A stretch of 64,000 nucleotides of DNA from Holothuria scabra (lineage: Eukaryota > Echinodermata > Holothuroidea > Aspidochirotida > Holothuriidae): NCBI GenBank assembly GCA_037179385.1, contig CM074187.1:11781450-11845449 (forward strand), given 5' to 3'. Below are positions 10,187-22,613 of the stretch, piece after piece. Numbering within the stretch: position 1 is the first letter of the stretch; every line of letters begins with the position of its first letter. Both the position numbers and the translations under genes were made by a program. The notes under the pieces were generated by a model. It was not told the DNA's origin and did not search any database. It saw only the letters and a list, made by a program, of their open reading frames with translations.

Positions 10187-13100
10187 CTGAAAATAACAAA
10201 AAATTCACTGAATTTGACTGAGAGGGACAAACAATCATGTGATAAAGTATAATAATTGTCCATTGTCCTCTATCTTACTGTAGTACTGTACATCCTACAC
10301 TCGTAATTTTTGATGTAGTACAGTTCTGCAGAGGGCACCCTGTCTTTATGAGAATGTCAACTCGCTATGCCACCATAAGGACAGTTGGATCATGTTGCAA
10401 AACTGCAGACAGTGCATGATGGACGACAAGCAGGCCATATCGTATTTAATTTTAACCCCAACTTGGAAACTTATGTAGAAAATGGTATTAATGAAATAAA
10501 TGAAACAGTTTGTAGTTTTTATTTTGAAAAACAGAAACTTTAACTCTTGCAATTCATACATAACACCTCAAAACATGAAAGAAAATCTGGGCTATTGATT
10601 AATATTTTTATCACATTTCAACCACTGATAAAAAGGAATTGTCTGTCTTTGTGCTTTGCAGGAAGGGTCTAGGTCCATTGGTTCAGTTGCTATTTTGTAT
10701 GGCGTATGCTTTCCAAGGCACCAGATGGCTAAGTGATTTCCAAAATATATCTACAGTATGTACTATACATCTTGCATGACATTCCAGCCATGAAAACACT
10801 CAGTCAGTAGACTGTCACTTGAACTTCCCTTTGTTGAGAAACTCTGAGACCAAGCCTTGCTTCTAACAAGCAAAGCCGGCATTTATTTTTGCTGTTGTAA
10901 GTGGCCTTTCACAGCAATATTACATTAAACTTGGAATATTTTGCAGTGACAGTAACTTATTAATAACTGGCTACAAGGGTTAGCCAATAGTGATGCAACA
11001 GAAAAAGTACCTTAGCAAGGTCAGTATACATTGCATTTGCAATCCAAACAGTTAAATAGACCTTGCATATGACATCACATAGCAGAAAGTACACCTTCCT
11101 TTGGGGGCAAAGCAAACCAACGCCTACAAACGCAGACAGCAGACTGTCAACCATACGAATATATGTGCACTGTCTAGTACTATACATGTGCAAGGTGAAA
11201 TCTTATGCCATGGATGATGTTGGTGTGTCATCAATGCATAAGGTCTATGTGCTGTGAGATAAGATTTAGTACATTTGTAGTTAACAGTAGGCTGAATAAA
11301 TTGTAATTTGTGTGGTTCTTTAAGTAAGGATACTATGGGGATTTCAAATGCAGGTTTTTCCAAGGGCTTGGCAGGTGAGCAGGTTTGGGTATTCAAATAC
11401 AAGTCACTTGGGAGGTATGTAGTTGTATTCAATTCAAATTCTGAACTTAACACAGTAATCTGCCTATTACCAGGTTCAGAGTAGTCTGCAGCCATATGTG
11501 GCATTGGTAATTAAAATGATAACTAAAATAATAGCTTATGGACCCTGGCCTTTTCTCACCATTACATGACTGCTGGTTTCATCTACAATGCAGTATGTTT
11601 CTTTTTTAAACCAAATTGAATCATTAGATTTACTCACTCATGAAACATTTATTTTTATGGATTGTATGAGGATTCTCTAAGTTGGACTATTTATCATATA
11701 CTGTAGGTGAAGAAACCTTTTGGAAAAATATTTGATGTTTGCAAGAAATTTATGAACTTCATTAACCAAATCAATGTACTGCTCCAAGTACAGGACGGGT
11801 ACAAGAAACGTAGCCACAGGAAGGGTTTTGGGGGGTTAGAACAACCCATGACCCAACCTTGTAATGCAAAAAACACCTAAAATAGCAGTTTTTTCTCTCT
11901 ATCCTTAGACTTTTCCATCATATCGTGCCCCAAACCCCTCTCCAGTGACACCAAGCCCTCCCCATGACACAATCCTGGCTAAGTCTCTGGCAGTTACAGT
12001 AATCAGCTCACTCAATGGCTTTTTGTTCACAGCACTTCAACATATTCATTGTTGACTCAAGCTGACTGGACGAAGTAGCCTGCAGTACGATGTTGATTCC
12101 AAGAAGGGAACTATTGTTCGCATGCAAAATTCAAATAAAACTTAAAAAGAAAAGGAACTATAGTGACAAATTTGTAATAATTATTTGTAAGAATTATCAG
12201 CGCACACATGCACCCTTGGAAGAAACACAATTACGGCGTGCAAGTCTGCAAGACAATACCATGCATATATGTAAATAAAATCCCACAGCATTTGGCATAG
12301 TGCAATACTGTACAGTTCTACAATAATAATAATGGTTGATTCAACAGTCACAAGGAATGTGACAGGATACTGGTACCTGTAAATATTTGTAGTGATCTTT
12401 CAATGAGACTTTGTTTCAAAAGGTGTCCTCAAGATTTATTTAATTAAGGTATGGGTGGTAATCCACACCTTCTCTCATGCCAAATATTAACACTTGCAAT
12501 ACTGGATGTATCACTACATTACTGTTGCAGTAGCTAATTTTCCACTTTACAAACAACAAAATTCTAAAAGCCAAGCTACCTGGAAAATGATTAATCAACG
12601 TAGTACAGGGATTTTTAACCACGTGGTCATTACCAAAACTTTGTTTTGACATTCCTTTCTTCCCACCTCTGTATATACTGGCAAATCTTAACGAGGTCAG
12701 TGTTAGGATAAAGATCAGGAGTGTAGCGTACAGCATATTTGACCTAACTTTTGTCCTAACACTGACACCACTGTGGACTTGTTGGGAGTTGCTATTTAAA
12801 CTAAAATTACCACTGTGCACATGTATATTGTACTTCAGGTTAAAAGTTCTAATGGACATTCAAAACATTGTACAGTAGTTGATTTGGACAGACCCAGTTT
12901 GGGCTAAGCTGTCTTATAGTGTCATAGTTCAACTACATTTTACACTGGTTTCAAAAACAGTACTCTTAAAGAATCCCCTTTTATTTACAGGTCAAACAAA
13001 CATATTTCAGCTTCACAAAAATATATGAGGTAATAACAGATGCATAAATGTTGGATGCTGCCCAAGAAATGGAATACGAACAACAAGCCAGCTGTCAGAA

Positions 13101-13670
13101 ACTCAAAAATAAGGGGGGGGGAGGGGGGGAGAGGAGGTACTGAGAAACCCCAATTCCAACTTAATGCTACCATTGGCCAAAGTTACAGTATATTCAGCAG
13201 GTAAAGTTTGCTTGAAGGTCCCTTTAGGGTGCAACATGAAGGGTCTTAAGTCAGTACTGCACATAAAGGCATTGCTCAAAAAGGGGTTGTCTCTAGGAAA
13301 CAAAGATAATGTATTTTTTTATTCTTATGGAAATAAAAGGGTGCAATTTTACTCTCCTTCTGGAAGAGGGTGACAAATCCCCTTTACCCCCTCCTCCTTA
13401 ATGAAAACCATGCAAGCTATACAGTAGGCCATATCTAGGAAATATCCCAATATCCAAATAAAGGTTGGTCTCCAGACCATTTTGATATCTGAGTTATATT
13501 GATGGCAAACAAGATTTTTAGGGTCAGGTAGCACTGTCCAGAGTGGTGCGTGGATTGGTGACAACCCGGTCCCAATAAGTGTTCAAAGGTTTCATGTTCA
13601 ATCCTCCTGTGCACCAAGCTGTCAGCTGAATTCAAGTTTTCCTCAGGTCTAGAATTTTAAAAATAAACGA
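10187..13670. other. Intron 3, left part: no gene recognised
   Basis: No convincing exon, RNA gene or complete element is visible here. About 11805-11925 is a copy of a repeat seen again at 40970-41070. A G-rich run lies at 13112-13130. The longer open frames (for example 12440-12859) have no recognisable motif and no codon bias that I could argue for. Confidence 0.45.
11805..11925. repeat. Repeat shared with 40970-41070
   Basis: Both copies run from an ACGTAGCCAC or GCGTAGCCAC motif through GGGGGGTTAGAA and the block ACCTTGTAATGCAAAAAACA (C for T once), then AAAATAGC-GTTTT and TCCTTAGAC. This is the edge of a GCGTAGCCA-type DNA transposon family. Confidence 0.6.
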
Positions 13671-13689
13671 ACTCTCATTTTCATAGCCT

Positions 13690-13990
13690 GCTCCATTGCT
13701 GAGATATTGAAAGTTAAAATTTATTCACTTAAATCCAAACAGTCCATTGCACACTTATGTTACTTTATTGTTGTACAACCCACATTATGTTCTTTCTCTT
13801 TGAAATTAAAAATGGTTATACGTCCTTGAATACTTCCTGTTTCCTAGCATACAGTAGCATGTAGTGCAAAACGGCTTGTTTGATAACATCACCCAATAAC
13901 AGTGAGATTTTTATCACATTTTAGCACAAGGTGAAGTCAGAAAAACAAATAAACACAAAAACTGTAATTTTAGTGACATTTAACATTATA
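13690..13990. repeat. Intronic repeat, first of a pair with 18160-18480
   Basis: The blocks CAGTCCATTG, TTGTACAACCCACATTA, TTTGAAATTAAAAATG, CCTTGAATACTTC and AGAAAAACAAATAAACACAA recur in the same order and orientation at 18160-18480. The two copies are clearly homologous but diverged. Their type is unknown. Confidence 0.6.
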
Positions 13991-14750
13991 CAGCATACGG
14001 TCACTTACTTTGTCATTTTATGGCTCAGCTCAGGAATGTCATATGAAGATGGGAGTTGGACTGTTTGAATTCATTTTTCATGCACTTTAATATTTGCAAA
14101 GTTTTAGACTCAAAGTACACTGTAAACATTTGTAACCATTGAAGATAAGACTCGTCAAAAGTTCATCAATGTATGAACAAACATAATAAAGTTTAGAAGG
14201 ACACTCAAACTTATAGCCTACAAACTGCAAAGTTTGTGCGATGAAGAACCATTCATCAAAAATAATTACATTCTCTCTGCTGTAAGTTTACATGCAAACC
14301 TGTCAGAACAATATAAACATGGCTAGCTTCCTAACACTATTCTGAACCTTACATGATTGATCGGCTCGAGGTGAATTTTCTAGTGCAACTTTCTCAAATT
14401 ATAATGGTACAATGGAGAGTTCCATAGGCGTCTCCCTCTCTTTTGCCAAAGTGTTCTCATATTTAACAATTGTCAACAACAAATGATGGATTTTGCCACA
14501 ATATTTCACAAAACTTCAATACTCACCTTAAAAAATGAGAAAAAGTATAATTTATGAAGACTGACTCTACACAAAACAAACAACCAAAAAGAAATCTTCA
14601 AATTTAAATTTAATTTAATGGCACTGCATTGGTGTCACAAGCACAAGTTGGCTGTGAAATGTCAATTTCAGACATCTTGTAAATTTTCTACTAAACTCAC
14701 AATAATATCTACAGTACAGTACCTCTAGATCTTCCCTGTGTTCCTATGAA
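13991..14750. other. Intron 3, right part: nothing recognised
   Basis: AT-rich sequence with no feature I can support. Confidence 0.4.
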
Positions 14751-14875
14751 TCAAAGGTTTAGACAGAACTGACAAGAAATATCTTTTTGACAAATAATAA
14801 AAAAACAAAGGACTTCTAAATTGCACAAGACCACAATAAAATTTGAACAGACTGGTAGGATTGGTATTACAGTAC

Positions 14876-15003
14876 CTGCAATTTCCCCTTTATAAAAGTG
14901 AATTTCATCTAGGTAGTGCCTTGGGTATGTTCCACCTGAGGTGACAAGGACCATGCTATCTGTAAATACTGAATCATCTGGCTTTAAGTGCAACTGAAAA
15001 TCC
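14876..15003 (-). CDS. ADAM10: ADAM10-like metalloprotease, exon 3 (prodomain)
   Basis: This exon encodes residues about 64-106 of the prodomain. It reads DFQLHLKPDDSVFTDSMVLV, then RHYLDEIHFYKGEIA. The family pattern is a hydrophobic strand F-x-L-x-L-K, a D-x-S-x-F-x-D turn, and a strand ending H-x-Y-x-G-x-I-x-G. All are present. The acceptor is TTCTCAG at 15004 and the donor GCAG|GTACTG starts at 14875. One base is carried into exon 4 to make an aspartate codon. Prodomains diverge quickly, so this exon alone would be weaker evidence; its order and phase within the gene make it secure. Confidence 0.85.
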
Positions 15004-15473
15004 CTGAGAAAATAAAGACATAATAGATGGTGAGAAGATTAAAGCAGAGTACAGTTTCCCTTGACCTTCAGGGATCAAAATTAGCTAAAATTACTGGTCT
15101 AGTGGAATACTTATTTTTTCCTGCCCAGGCCTGTAATATGAAACAGAATTAGGCTGTGCTCCCACTTGACTCCATCTTGTGACATTGACTGCCCCATGCA
15201 TAGTCAAATAGAAAAAGTTTTAAGGTCAACTAGATGAGTGTTCCTATTTGATTCCCTGTGTGAGATCTGATCACTTCCTTTGGTTAAAGTGACAGGAATT
15301 CACTAACATTTTTTATGCAGGTCATGTTAACTCAATTGGTGAAACACAAGAAGCTGCACTGCAAAAGTATGTCACTGATCTCTGGTCAAGTTAAAGCCCT
15401 GATGAGTTCTCACTTTGGATCTCCTGCATGGAGTCTGATCCTCCCAAAAGGAACAATCAACGTCTCAAGACCT

Positions 15474-15583
15474 GGGGCCCGTTCCACAAAGAGTTACGCA
15501 CAATCTTAAGTATGATTTACCATTGTCTTCAGTAAGGGGAATCAAACTTAAGATTGTGTGCAAGTCTTTGTGGAATGGGCCCC
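15474..15583. mobile_element. Foldback MITE, 110 bp
   Basis: GGGGCCCGTTCCACAAAGA at the left pairs with TCTTTGTGGAATGGGCCCC at the right. A second pairing block, GCACAATCTTAAGT with ACTTAAGATTGTGTGC, continues inward. Almost the whole 110 bp folds back on itself. This is the form of a small palindromic MITE with GGGGCCC ends. No coding capacity. Confidence 0.75.
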
Positions 15584-15639
15584 TGATCAGGATAGCCAGA
15601 GGGTTTCACCTGCAAACTGTTACCCTGTGCATGATTAAA

Positions 15640-16740
15640 AGTACTTTGTAGCCGTGTTCCCATTTGAGTGACCGTGGTGGATCAGGGTTTTTTGCATCTG
15701 ACGGTGTTGATTAACATGATCCAGTACCGTGTTCCCATTTGAGTGAGCGCAGTAGATCAACATGTTATATGAACACATTGGGCAAGCCCAAAAAGGTCAC
15801 CAATGTTAACAAGTCGGCCTGCCATTTCATATCTCTCCATAGCACTGTATCACAAAATTGCACATGTGTGTGCAGTATATGGACCTTTTGCTGACTGCAT
15901 GCGCACATGCAGAATTACTCAGCAAGTTTTGTTAATAATGTGATCTCAACTGTTGGGTTTGAAAACAGAGCAGAGACCCTCCTACCAAAACCTGATCACC
16001 ACCTTTGGTGTTCAAGTTCACCTACAACCCTCACATCAAAACCAAGGATCTTAAACATTGCCAACTAAACCACTGGCATCTCATCACAGAACATCCTGTG
16101 CTCATTGCAAACAAATGGGCTAATAACCTGGACAAATCTCTGATAAGAGCATCACTGCACTCGGAAGCCTCTCAAAATAATCAAGAAAAGACCGACTACA
16201 ATCTAATTGAGATCCTTACTGAACTCCATGTTGAATAATTTATCCACTTGTGACTCTGTTCCATCAATGGCACACATGCACCGCCGTTCTTACCCCTACT
16301 GCAACTGATGAGACCTGGTAACCAGCTTACAGGGTCGAAATGCATCCAGCAATAGCATTGCTGCTAAAGTTTACTACCAAGTTAAGTCACTTTATCACAA
16401 AACCAGACCCACCCTGCTTCCCTGATTTTTCAATACAATACCACTCAGGGATCTTTTGACATAAACTGTACACTGTACAGTTTCAACATGACATATCATA
16501 ATTCGGTCACCTCACTGAGTTCTGGAGTGTGTATCATTTCTTGAAATAAAAAAAGTTTACTACAATATCTTGCCCATAGCGCAGCTTGCCTAGCATGGCC
16601 TGGAACAAAGGAATCACTACTCACATTTGCCACTGGGAAGCAAATGCATGCCAGGAAGGAAAAAAACAGGAGATCCGGGGTCACTTGATCTACCGATGTG
16701 TTCCCATTACAAACTTTGATCCAGCACGGTCGATCTGAGT
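15640..16740. other. Repeat block with GTGTTCCCATT motifs; possible Penelope relic
   Basis: GTGTTCCCATTTGAGTGA occurs near 15654 and 15730, and GTGTTCCCATT near 16699, suggesting repeated element ends. Between them 16005-16238 reads FTYNPHIKTKDLKHCQLNHW, then a W-A-N-N-L-D-K-S-L-I-R-A-S-L segment. That resembles the part just after the reverse transcriptase of Penelope-like elements (F-N-P-x-L, W-H-L-I, N-L-x-x-L-x-R-A-x-L). The match is short and I am not sure. Confidence 0.3.
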
Positions 16741-16909
16741 TGTACTGCAATTTTTTGTGTGCATAACCCTTGCATTTTCACTAACGTGTGAAAGACCTCA
16801 AAAATCTTCAAAACTTCTACGCAAAATTTGAATGCTAAATTATTCCCTGAATAAGTGAAGATAACAACATAAAAAAATTTCAAAGCACACAGGTTTATTT
16901 CTTTCTTAC

Positions 16910-17045
16910 CTTCCAAATGCATTGAAGTTCAGATCCACCTGGTGTAAATAGGGTGAATTGACAGCACGTTTATGTTGACGATGTACATGGCTAGTGTCAT
17001 AATTTAGAACATCAAAGTCACCAATGCTATGAGACAATCTTGCAC
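16910..17045 (-). CDS. ADAM10: ADAM10-like metalloprotease, exon 2 (N-terminal prodomain)
   Basis: This exon encodes residues about 19-64. It reads GARLSHSIGDFDVLNYDTSH then HRQHKRAVNSPYLHQVDLNF. The pattern of a tyrosine or leucine block, then H-x-x-H-x-R-A, then a V-x-L-x-F-x-A-x-G-R strand matches the N-terminus of the ADAM10 prodomain. The acceptor is ATCTACAG at 17046 and the donor GGAAG|GTAAGA starts at 16909. The first codon is a glycine split with exon 1 and the last is an arginine split with exon 3. The exon has no usable ATG, so it depends on the signal-peptide exon 9 kb upstream. Confidence 0.85.
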
Positions 17046-17320
17046 CTGTAGATTTCAGACACAAAAATAAACAGAATACATATTAACTTTAAAAGTATTG
17101 TATTGTGGGGGCGATAATTAGGCCAACAGTAAAACAAAGAACTACAATATAAGTTTCATAGAGCAGTGACTACAGGCTACACATATTCAATCTACACAAA
17201 GAGTACAGTACTCTTTACTTTACAAAATATCATCCAAAGTATGGTTCCTGTGGTGACATAAACAAAAAATGTACTAACAGTACTGTGCACTTGGGGAGTT
17301 GTGATTGTAAACAGTAATGT

Positions 17321-17785
17321 TGTGATTGGCTAAGAGTAAACAACGATTGGTTAAGAGTAAACAAAGCTAATCATGCCACCTTTTTAAACTTTGAAAAGAT
17401 CTGATTTCAACTTTGAAGGCATGGATTGGTAAACGGAGATAGCGGCAGTGCATAAATGTTCAATTTGGGTGCCTGACCATGGATGACTACTGTAAAGAAG
17501 GCATTCTCAGTTGGTGAGTATTTCTTAAGCATTTTGGGTTGGAATATTGTCTGGGACCCGCTCTAACTTGGCCAATTATGTGCAGTACCAAAAAGCATTT
17601 CTAAACCAGAGTAGTTTACACAATTTGTTTGCTGGTTTCCTTTTGCACAGAATAACTAGTATTTACATACCCAACAAGGTCATGTATGCACAGAGGGCAG
17701 GAAATGAAGTTACTAATCAATCCTGCTCTATGGTAAAAGTTTACATGATTAGCTTTGTTAGTTTGTTTACTCTTGGCTAATCACA
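17321..17785. mobile_element. Short TIR element, about 465 bp
   Basis: The left block (TGTGATTGGCTAAGAGTAAA, then GATTGGTTAAGAGTAAACAA and CTAATCATG) is mirrored at the right by CATGATTAGC and GTTTACTCTTGGCTAATCACA. The arms are about 40 bp. No reading frame of interest lies inside. The target duplication is not clear. Confidence 0.55.
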
Positions 17786-18159
17786 AGAAACAATACATAC
17801 AACTGGATATTGTCAGCATTCTTTTATTAGTATGTAGCCACCACTTTCATCCCACCTCAACTTTGAAAAATTTTTGCAGATTGGAAACTGCTTACAAAAA
17901 ACAAGGCATTTTCACTAAATCCAAAAGAAATCAGACAATTTTATTTAGTTAGGGTCCAAAATATTTGCTGGGCAGTGATGCTGACATTGATGGCGAGTAT
18001 GAGGTGGAGATTTTGAATGAACAAAACAAACCTTCTCTTTTCAAAAATTTATGCAGTGAAGCAATGGGGACTTACAGCAACACACAGAAAACCTCGCTCT
18101 AGCAGAATGAAAAATGAATTTGAACAGTCCAGCTCCCATTTTTATAGGACATTTTTGAG

Positions 18160-18480
18160 CTGAGATATAAAATGTTGATATTTACTAAAAACAAATAACA
18201 GAAGTCCATTGTGCAATTTAATTTGTTAATTTGTGAATTTAATTTGTGACTTTCTAGTTGTACAACTCACATTACCTGCTTTGTTTCCCTTTAAAATTAA
18301 GAATGTTTTTATAACCTTGAACACTTCATGTTTGCTTGCACAGCAATTTGTACAGAGAGGGCGTAATTAATTACATCACCCTCTAAAAGTAAGAGTACTA
18401 TCACACCTTGGTACTGTACAAGATGCAATAATTTTCAGAAAAACAAAAAAAATACAAACATTGTAATTTGAATAGTACAG
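18160..18480. repeat. Intronic repeat, second of a pair with 13690-13990
   Basis: Shares ordered blocks such as AAGTCCATTG, TTGTACAACTCACATTA, AACCTTGAACACTTC and CAGAAAAACAAAAAAAATAC with the first copy, in the same orientation about 4.5 kb apart. Confidence 0.6.
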
Positions 18481-18699
18481 CAATGACATAACAAATTATT
18501 GGGCAATGTACCTTCTTAATTTGAGTGAATAAACTTCAACATTTGTTGCAATGTTAGAATTAACTTTTCTTGCAAGTTATAATTTATTTTTGAATTTTTT
18601 GACTTGATGTACACTTTTAAAAATCGCCACAGGGTCACATGAAATCAACTCACTTGCTTTGGTGTATTGCTGGCTACATTGCTGTAGTGTTATTGGACT

Positions 18700-18990
18700 T
18701 CAAAATTTTAAGTTATAATAATGAGAAAAGTTAGCCTACTGTTCCTGAGGGTGAATGAGTCACAACTATTTACGGCTATAGGCTAGCCACATCAGAGAAG
18801 TCTTTTGGCCTTTTTTTTTATCTTCACTAAAACTCAATTATAAAATTGTTTTTTTTTTCATGGTTGCGCCAACATACAGTAGTCACATGGGGGGTCTTGT
18901 TGGGCTAAGAATATTTTTCACAATTTTTAGTAACAATTTCAGAAAAGTTAGCCTACTATTCCCAGAGTCTGGGACCCAGACTGAAAACTT
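18700..18990. repeat. Dispersed repeat with TTAGCCTACTGTTCC motif
   Basis: AGAAAAGTTAGCCTACT and GTTCCTGAGGGTG, then the TCTTGTTGG and ATATTTTTCAC blocks, recur at 22110-22306 and 23479-23640. Copies are scrambled and partial. The family has no visible coding part. Confidence 0.5.
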
Positions 18991-20200
18991 TTTTGTGGGC
19001 AGGGAACATGAACAAGAAATGGAAAACATGCGCGGATCAGAAAAGCCATCATACCAAAACATGTATGCCATGTGCCAAGTACTGTATGCCACACGTACAG
19101 GTGTGTGCATGTACTGTACAGTAAAATTCCCCTACTGTAGCTATCCTACGCAAAAGAAACTTGCGTGCAGCCTTTATGTACAGCATACCATAGGCGTTCT
19201 CATCATAAACATACACTACAGATACAGTATAGAGTATGTGTATTTATAAGGATACTGCCGAAAATGCAAAGGCTGTGGTATGCCGCACATATGATACATA
19301 GGCTAGAGGTCTTTTGCATTTAGTGACAGCACAATTGCACAGGGAACAACTTAAAATTGGAAAAACGCGAGCCTGGATTACACGAAAAACTGCCGAAGTG
19401 AGCGGAGGGAAACACAAGGTAGTTTGGCTGCATGGGAATGCATTCCATGCGCAGACCAAACCTAACAGTCTGGTATATTCACGACACATACAGTATTGTC
19501 CCCCATATTGCACCCCAAAAAATTACATGGTATTACTGTGGCAACGTACCTATGTACAGAACTACACAAACATGCACATTCAGAGTTTCGTTTTCAGTCA
19601 AAATGTCTCAACGAAATGTTCGTTACCTCTCTCTGTTTAATAAAATAATTGATTTTTACCACGATACCATGTATTTCAGGTGCTTCATTTGGTTTGGGGT
19701 CTCAAAGATCAGAAAATGTCTTCCGATTTTTTCCCGTCCTTACTCGGTTGCGTTACTCCACTGAAATGTGTTAGTAAACCGTTCTTTCTGCACATGTTAT
19801 GTTATCTTAGTCAAGCCTAAGCTGTTCACCTTTGAACCAAAGGTCAAATACTACATGAATATTAAGCACCTTAAGAGAAAGTTTAGGAGAAAGAGGGCGG
19901 TAAAGTGATATTGTTTACTGCATACAAAAGACTGTAAAATATCGGTTCTAAGTTTCTGAAGACTAAGGGAAAAATAAAAAAATAAAGGTCGAAATTATAT
20001 GTTTATTTTAAGTCATTCTCACAGCCTGCTTTTTTTGGGATCATTACCTACTGGTCTCATTCAATTATCAATTGAACAAAAGTGAGTCACTAAGACATTT
20101 AATTCAACTTATTTCAGAGGGACGCAGGACCTCTGTCATCAAAAGGAACAATTTGACTAATGTCTTAATCCTCAAGTGAACTTTAGGTGATCTTTTCTCC
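18991..20200. other. Intron 1 segment: no gene recognised
   Basis: Open frames of 90-130 codons occur here (for example 18860-19249) but overlap one another on both strands and match nothing known to me. No RNA gene or element boundary could be supported. Confidence 0.4.
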
Positions 20201-20214
20201 ATTTACAGGGTCCC

Positions 20215-21870
20215 CACCATGATCTAGAGGGTATGGAGAGGGCTTTCAACCTAGTCCGATCTGGCCAAAGAGAAAAGCTGCTAAATTTTGGGGTGTGCCA
20301 AAGAGCTCTCTAAGAGCTTGCCTTAAAAGAGGTTGGCCAAGAAGAGAAAATTACCATTCTGGTCCTCCCATATTATCCCTCTTCAGCAGGAACAGCTACA
20401 GTACTGAAGGACCATTAGCAGAGCTAGGATTTCGTATGATGTTTTAAACCTAGCTACTAGCATGGCCGTTTTTCTGGGATTAAAGAAATCTAATGAGAAA
20501 AAGGGTATATGAACCTAAAGGTATCGTGGATTCATGAAGCGGTGGCTGGAACTTAAAGTTGTGAAGCCTCAAAAACTAAGATTGAGGAGAGCAAAGGCAA
20601 CAAGTGAATGGGTCATTTACAATTAGTAATTACTTGAGAAGCTGGGAAAGGTCTTTGAAAGATACAATTTAAAGGACAAACCAAACCTAATTTATAATAT
20701 CGATGAAACTGGTTTTCAGGTTGAACATGAGCCACACCAAGTTTTGGCACCATGTGGCATAAAAGTAAACTCAATTACATCTGACCGTTCAGCAATTACC
20801 ACAGTTTTAGCGGCAGGAAATGCAATTGATCAAGCCATTCCACTGTATTTTGTCTTCAAAGGACAAAGGTTAGTTTCTGAACTTAAAAAGGGTGCACTGC
20901 CAGGTACTTAGTGGTTTCAATATGAAAAAAAAACTGGCTTGAGCAATGCTGAAATATTTCAAGATTATATTGAGAACCACATCTCAAAGTATCTCCCTGT
21001 CAGAAGACCCAAACGAACATATTTTGTTTCTGTATGATGGTCATTCTTCACATATATCCATTCCTCTAATTGAACATGCTCTCTGTTTTTTTAGAACATG
21101 TTTTTTTTAAAACAAAAAAAATATTTCTCTTCGTCCTCCCACCCCACACCAGTCATGTGTTACAATTCCTTGATGTTTGTATTTGGACCCCTGAAGAGAC
21201 TCTATCTTTTGCTAAATGCTGGAGAGGCAATAATGAGATACCATGTTTGAAAGTTGGTATCTTAGGCTTACCTCAAAGCGTTTTCTGCCCAAATCTTGTT
21301 TCAGCATTCAACAAAACAGGAATTTATCCCCTTAATGGACAGATCATCAACCCGGATAATTTTGCACCAACCCAGAACCTGAATCAGGAAAGTGATCCTG
21401 CAAGGCTCCTCGCAGAACCTTCAAGTGGCTCACCTGCCGATTTGAATAGTTTTCTTTCCTCAAGACTACCTACCCCCGTAGAAAAGCCAAAGAAACCTTA
21501 ACGAAAATACAGTTACCGACCAGGATGAGTAGAAATCACGGAAGAAAAAATTGTTCTAAAGATAAGGAGAGTACCTGTACGGCAGCTTAAAGAGAAACCA
21601 GTTACTCAGGCCACTTCCACCCAAACAAATGATCCTCGGCCAACCGGGTTGCCTACAAGTTCACCACCAATGTTAATGGAGTTCAGTGAAGAAGATCAAG
21701 ATGTCTGTTGTGTCTGTAGGAAATTTACTTTAGTGGGCCTTAGGGAAAAACTGAGGAACAAAATTAAATTTGTTGACTGCCAGGGTCAATCTGATGGTCC
21801 TGGTTGTGGACACTGGACCCAACTGGAATTTTGTGTGGACCAAACAAAAGAGGAGGTTTAATCTGCTAGG
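20215..21870 (+). pseudogene. pogo/Tigger-type transposase pseudogene with zinc finger
   Basis: A decayed transposase of the Tc1/mariner superfamily, pogo/Tigger group. The order is: a psq-type helix-turn-helix remnant (MERAFNLVRSGQREKLLNFG from 20233), then IYNIDETGFQ at about 20690 with the first catalytic aspartate, then LYDGHSSHIS at about 21028 with the second, then HTSHVLQ-LDV and a PLK-like block near 21150 with the third. The C-terminal part NLVSAFNKTGIYPLNGQII is typical of the family. A cysteine-rich segment (CCVCRKF to GCGHW, 21694-21820) resembles the PHD-like zinc finger that some relatives carry. Stops at about 20312, 20910 and 21037 and several frameshifts show it is inactive. 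Confidence 0.8.
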
Positions 21871-22109
21871 ATTTTATGTCAGGCTCACTGCAAGGATGAA
21901 GAAAAGGTAAGCTATACACTTGAAGTCTTTCACAAGTTAACAGTCAGATTAATGCTTACTTTTTCAAAACAATCCAAGTTCTTGTGATCAAATTATCAGA
22001 ACTCCCCAAAGTTCAAAATTATCTCGCTTAAACGAAAATTCCTTCCCAGCTTCTGTTTCCTTTCATCAATTATTATAATCCATTCTTGGTCAAGTGGTTA
22101 AGTGCACAA

Positions 22110-22306
22110 GAACCGGACACTCCATGCTACTTTTCCTGAGGGTATACAACTCTACAGTGTTGCGGGCAGAGCCGGTGTAGTCAGAGCCGGTGTAGTCACT
22201 CCAGACAAATCTCTTGGACTAACAAATTTGGGGGGCAAACTTAGAAAATTTTCACAAGTTAACTCAATTATAACATTGATTTTCTTCACGGTGGAGCCGA
22301 CATAGC
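22110..22306. repeat. Dispersed repeat, second copy of the 18700-18990 family
   Basis: Contains CTTTTCCTGAGGGTATACAA and CTCTTGGACTAAC. A 16-bp unit (AGAGCCGGTGTAGTCA) is present twice in a row near 22168-22200. Confidence 0.5.
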
Positions 22307-22613
22307 CATATGCTGATGCTGATAAATGCAAAGTTCTTCACTTTGGATCCAAGAATTTGGGTCATAAGTATACCATGGCTGGTAGTGTTCTAGGTAATGT
22401 GACTTCTGAAAAAGACTTGGGTGTTGTCATTTCAAACGATTTGAAGCCTTCTAGGCAGTGCGCAGCAGCTGCTGCTAGGGCTAATAGGGTGCTTGGTTTA
22501 ATCAAGAGGAATTTCAGCAATTTCAGTAAAGATATTGTGCTAAATCTTTATAAGCAGTTGGTTAGGCCACATCTTGATTATGCTGTGCTGGCATGGAGCC
22601 CTTTTTATGAAAA

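Noticed and set aside
12440..12859. 139-codon open frame on the minus strand in intron 3
   Set aside because: No known pattern and no phase link to the ADAM10-like exons, which join perfectly without it.
18860..19249. 129-codon open frame, plus strand, with overlapping frames on both strands
   Set aside because: Part of it lies in a dispersed repeat (18700-18990) and the sequence has no recognisable motif.
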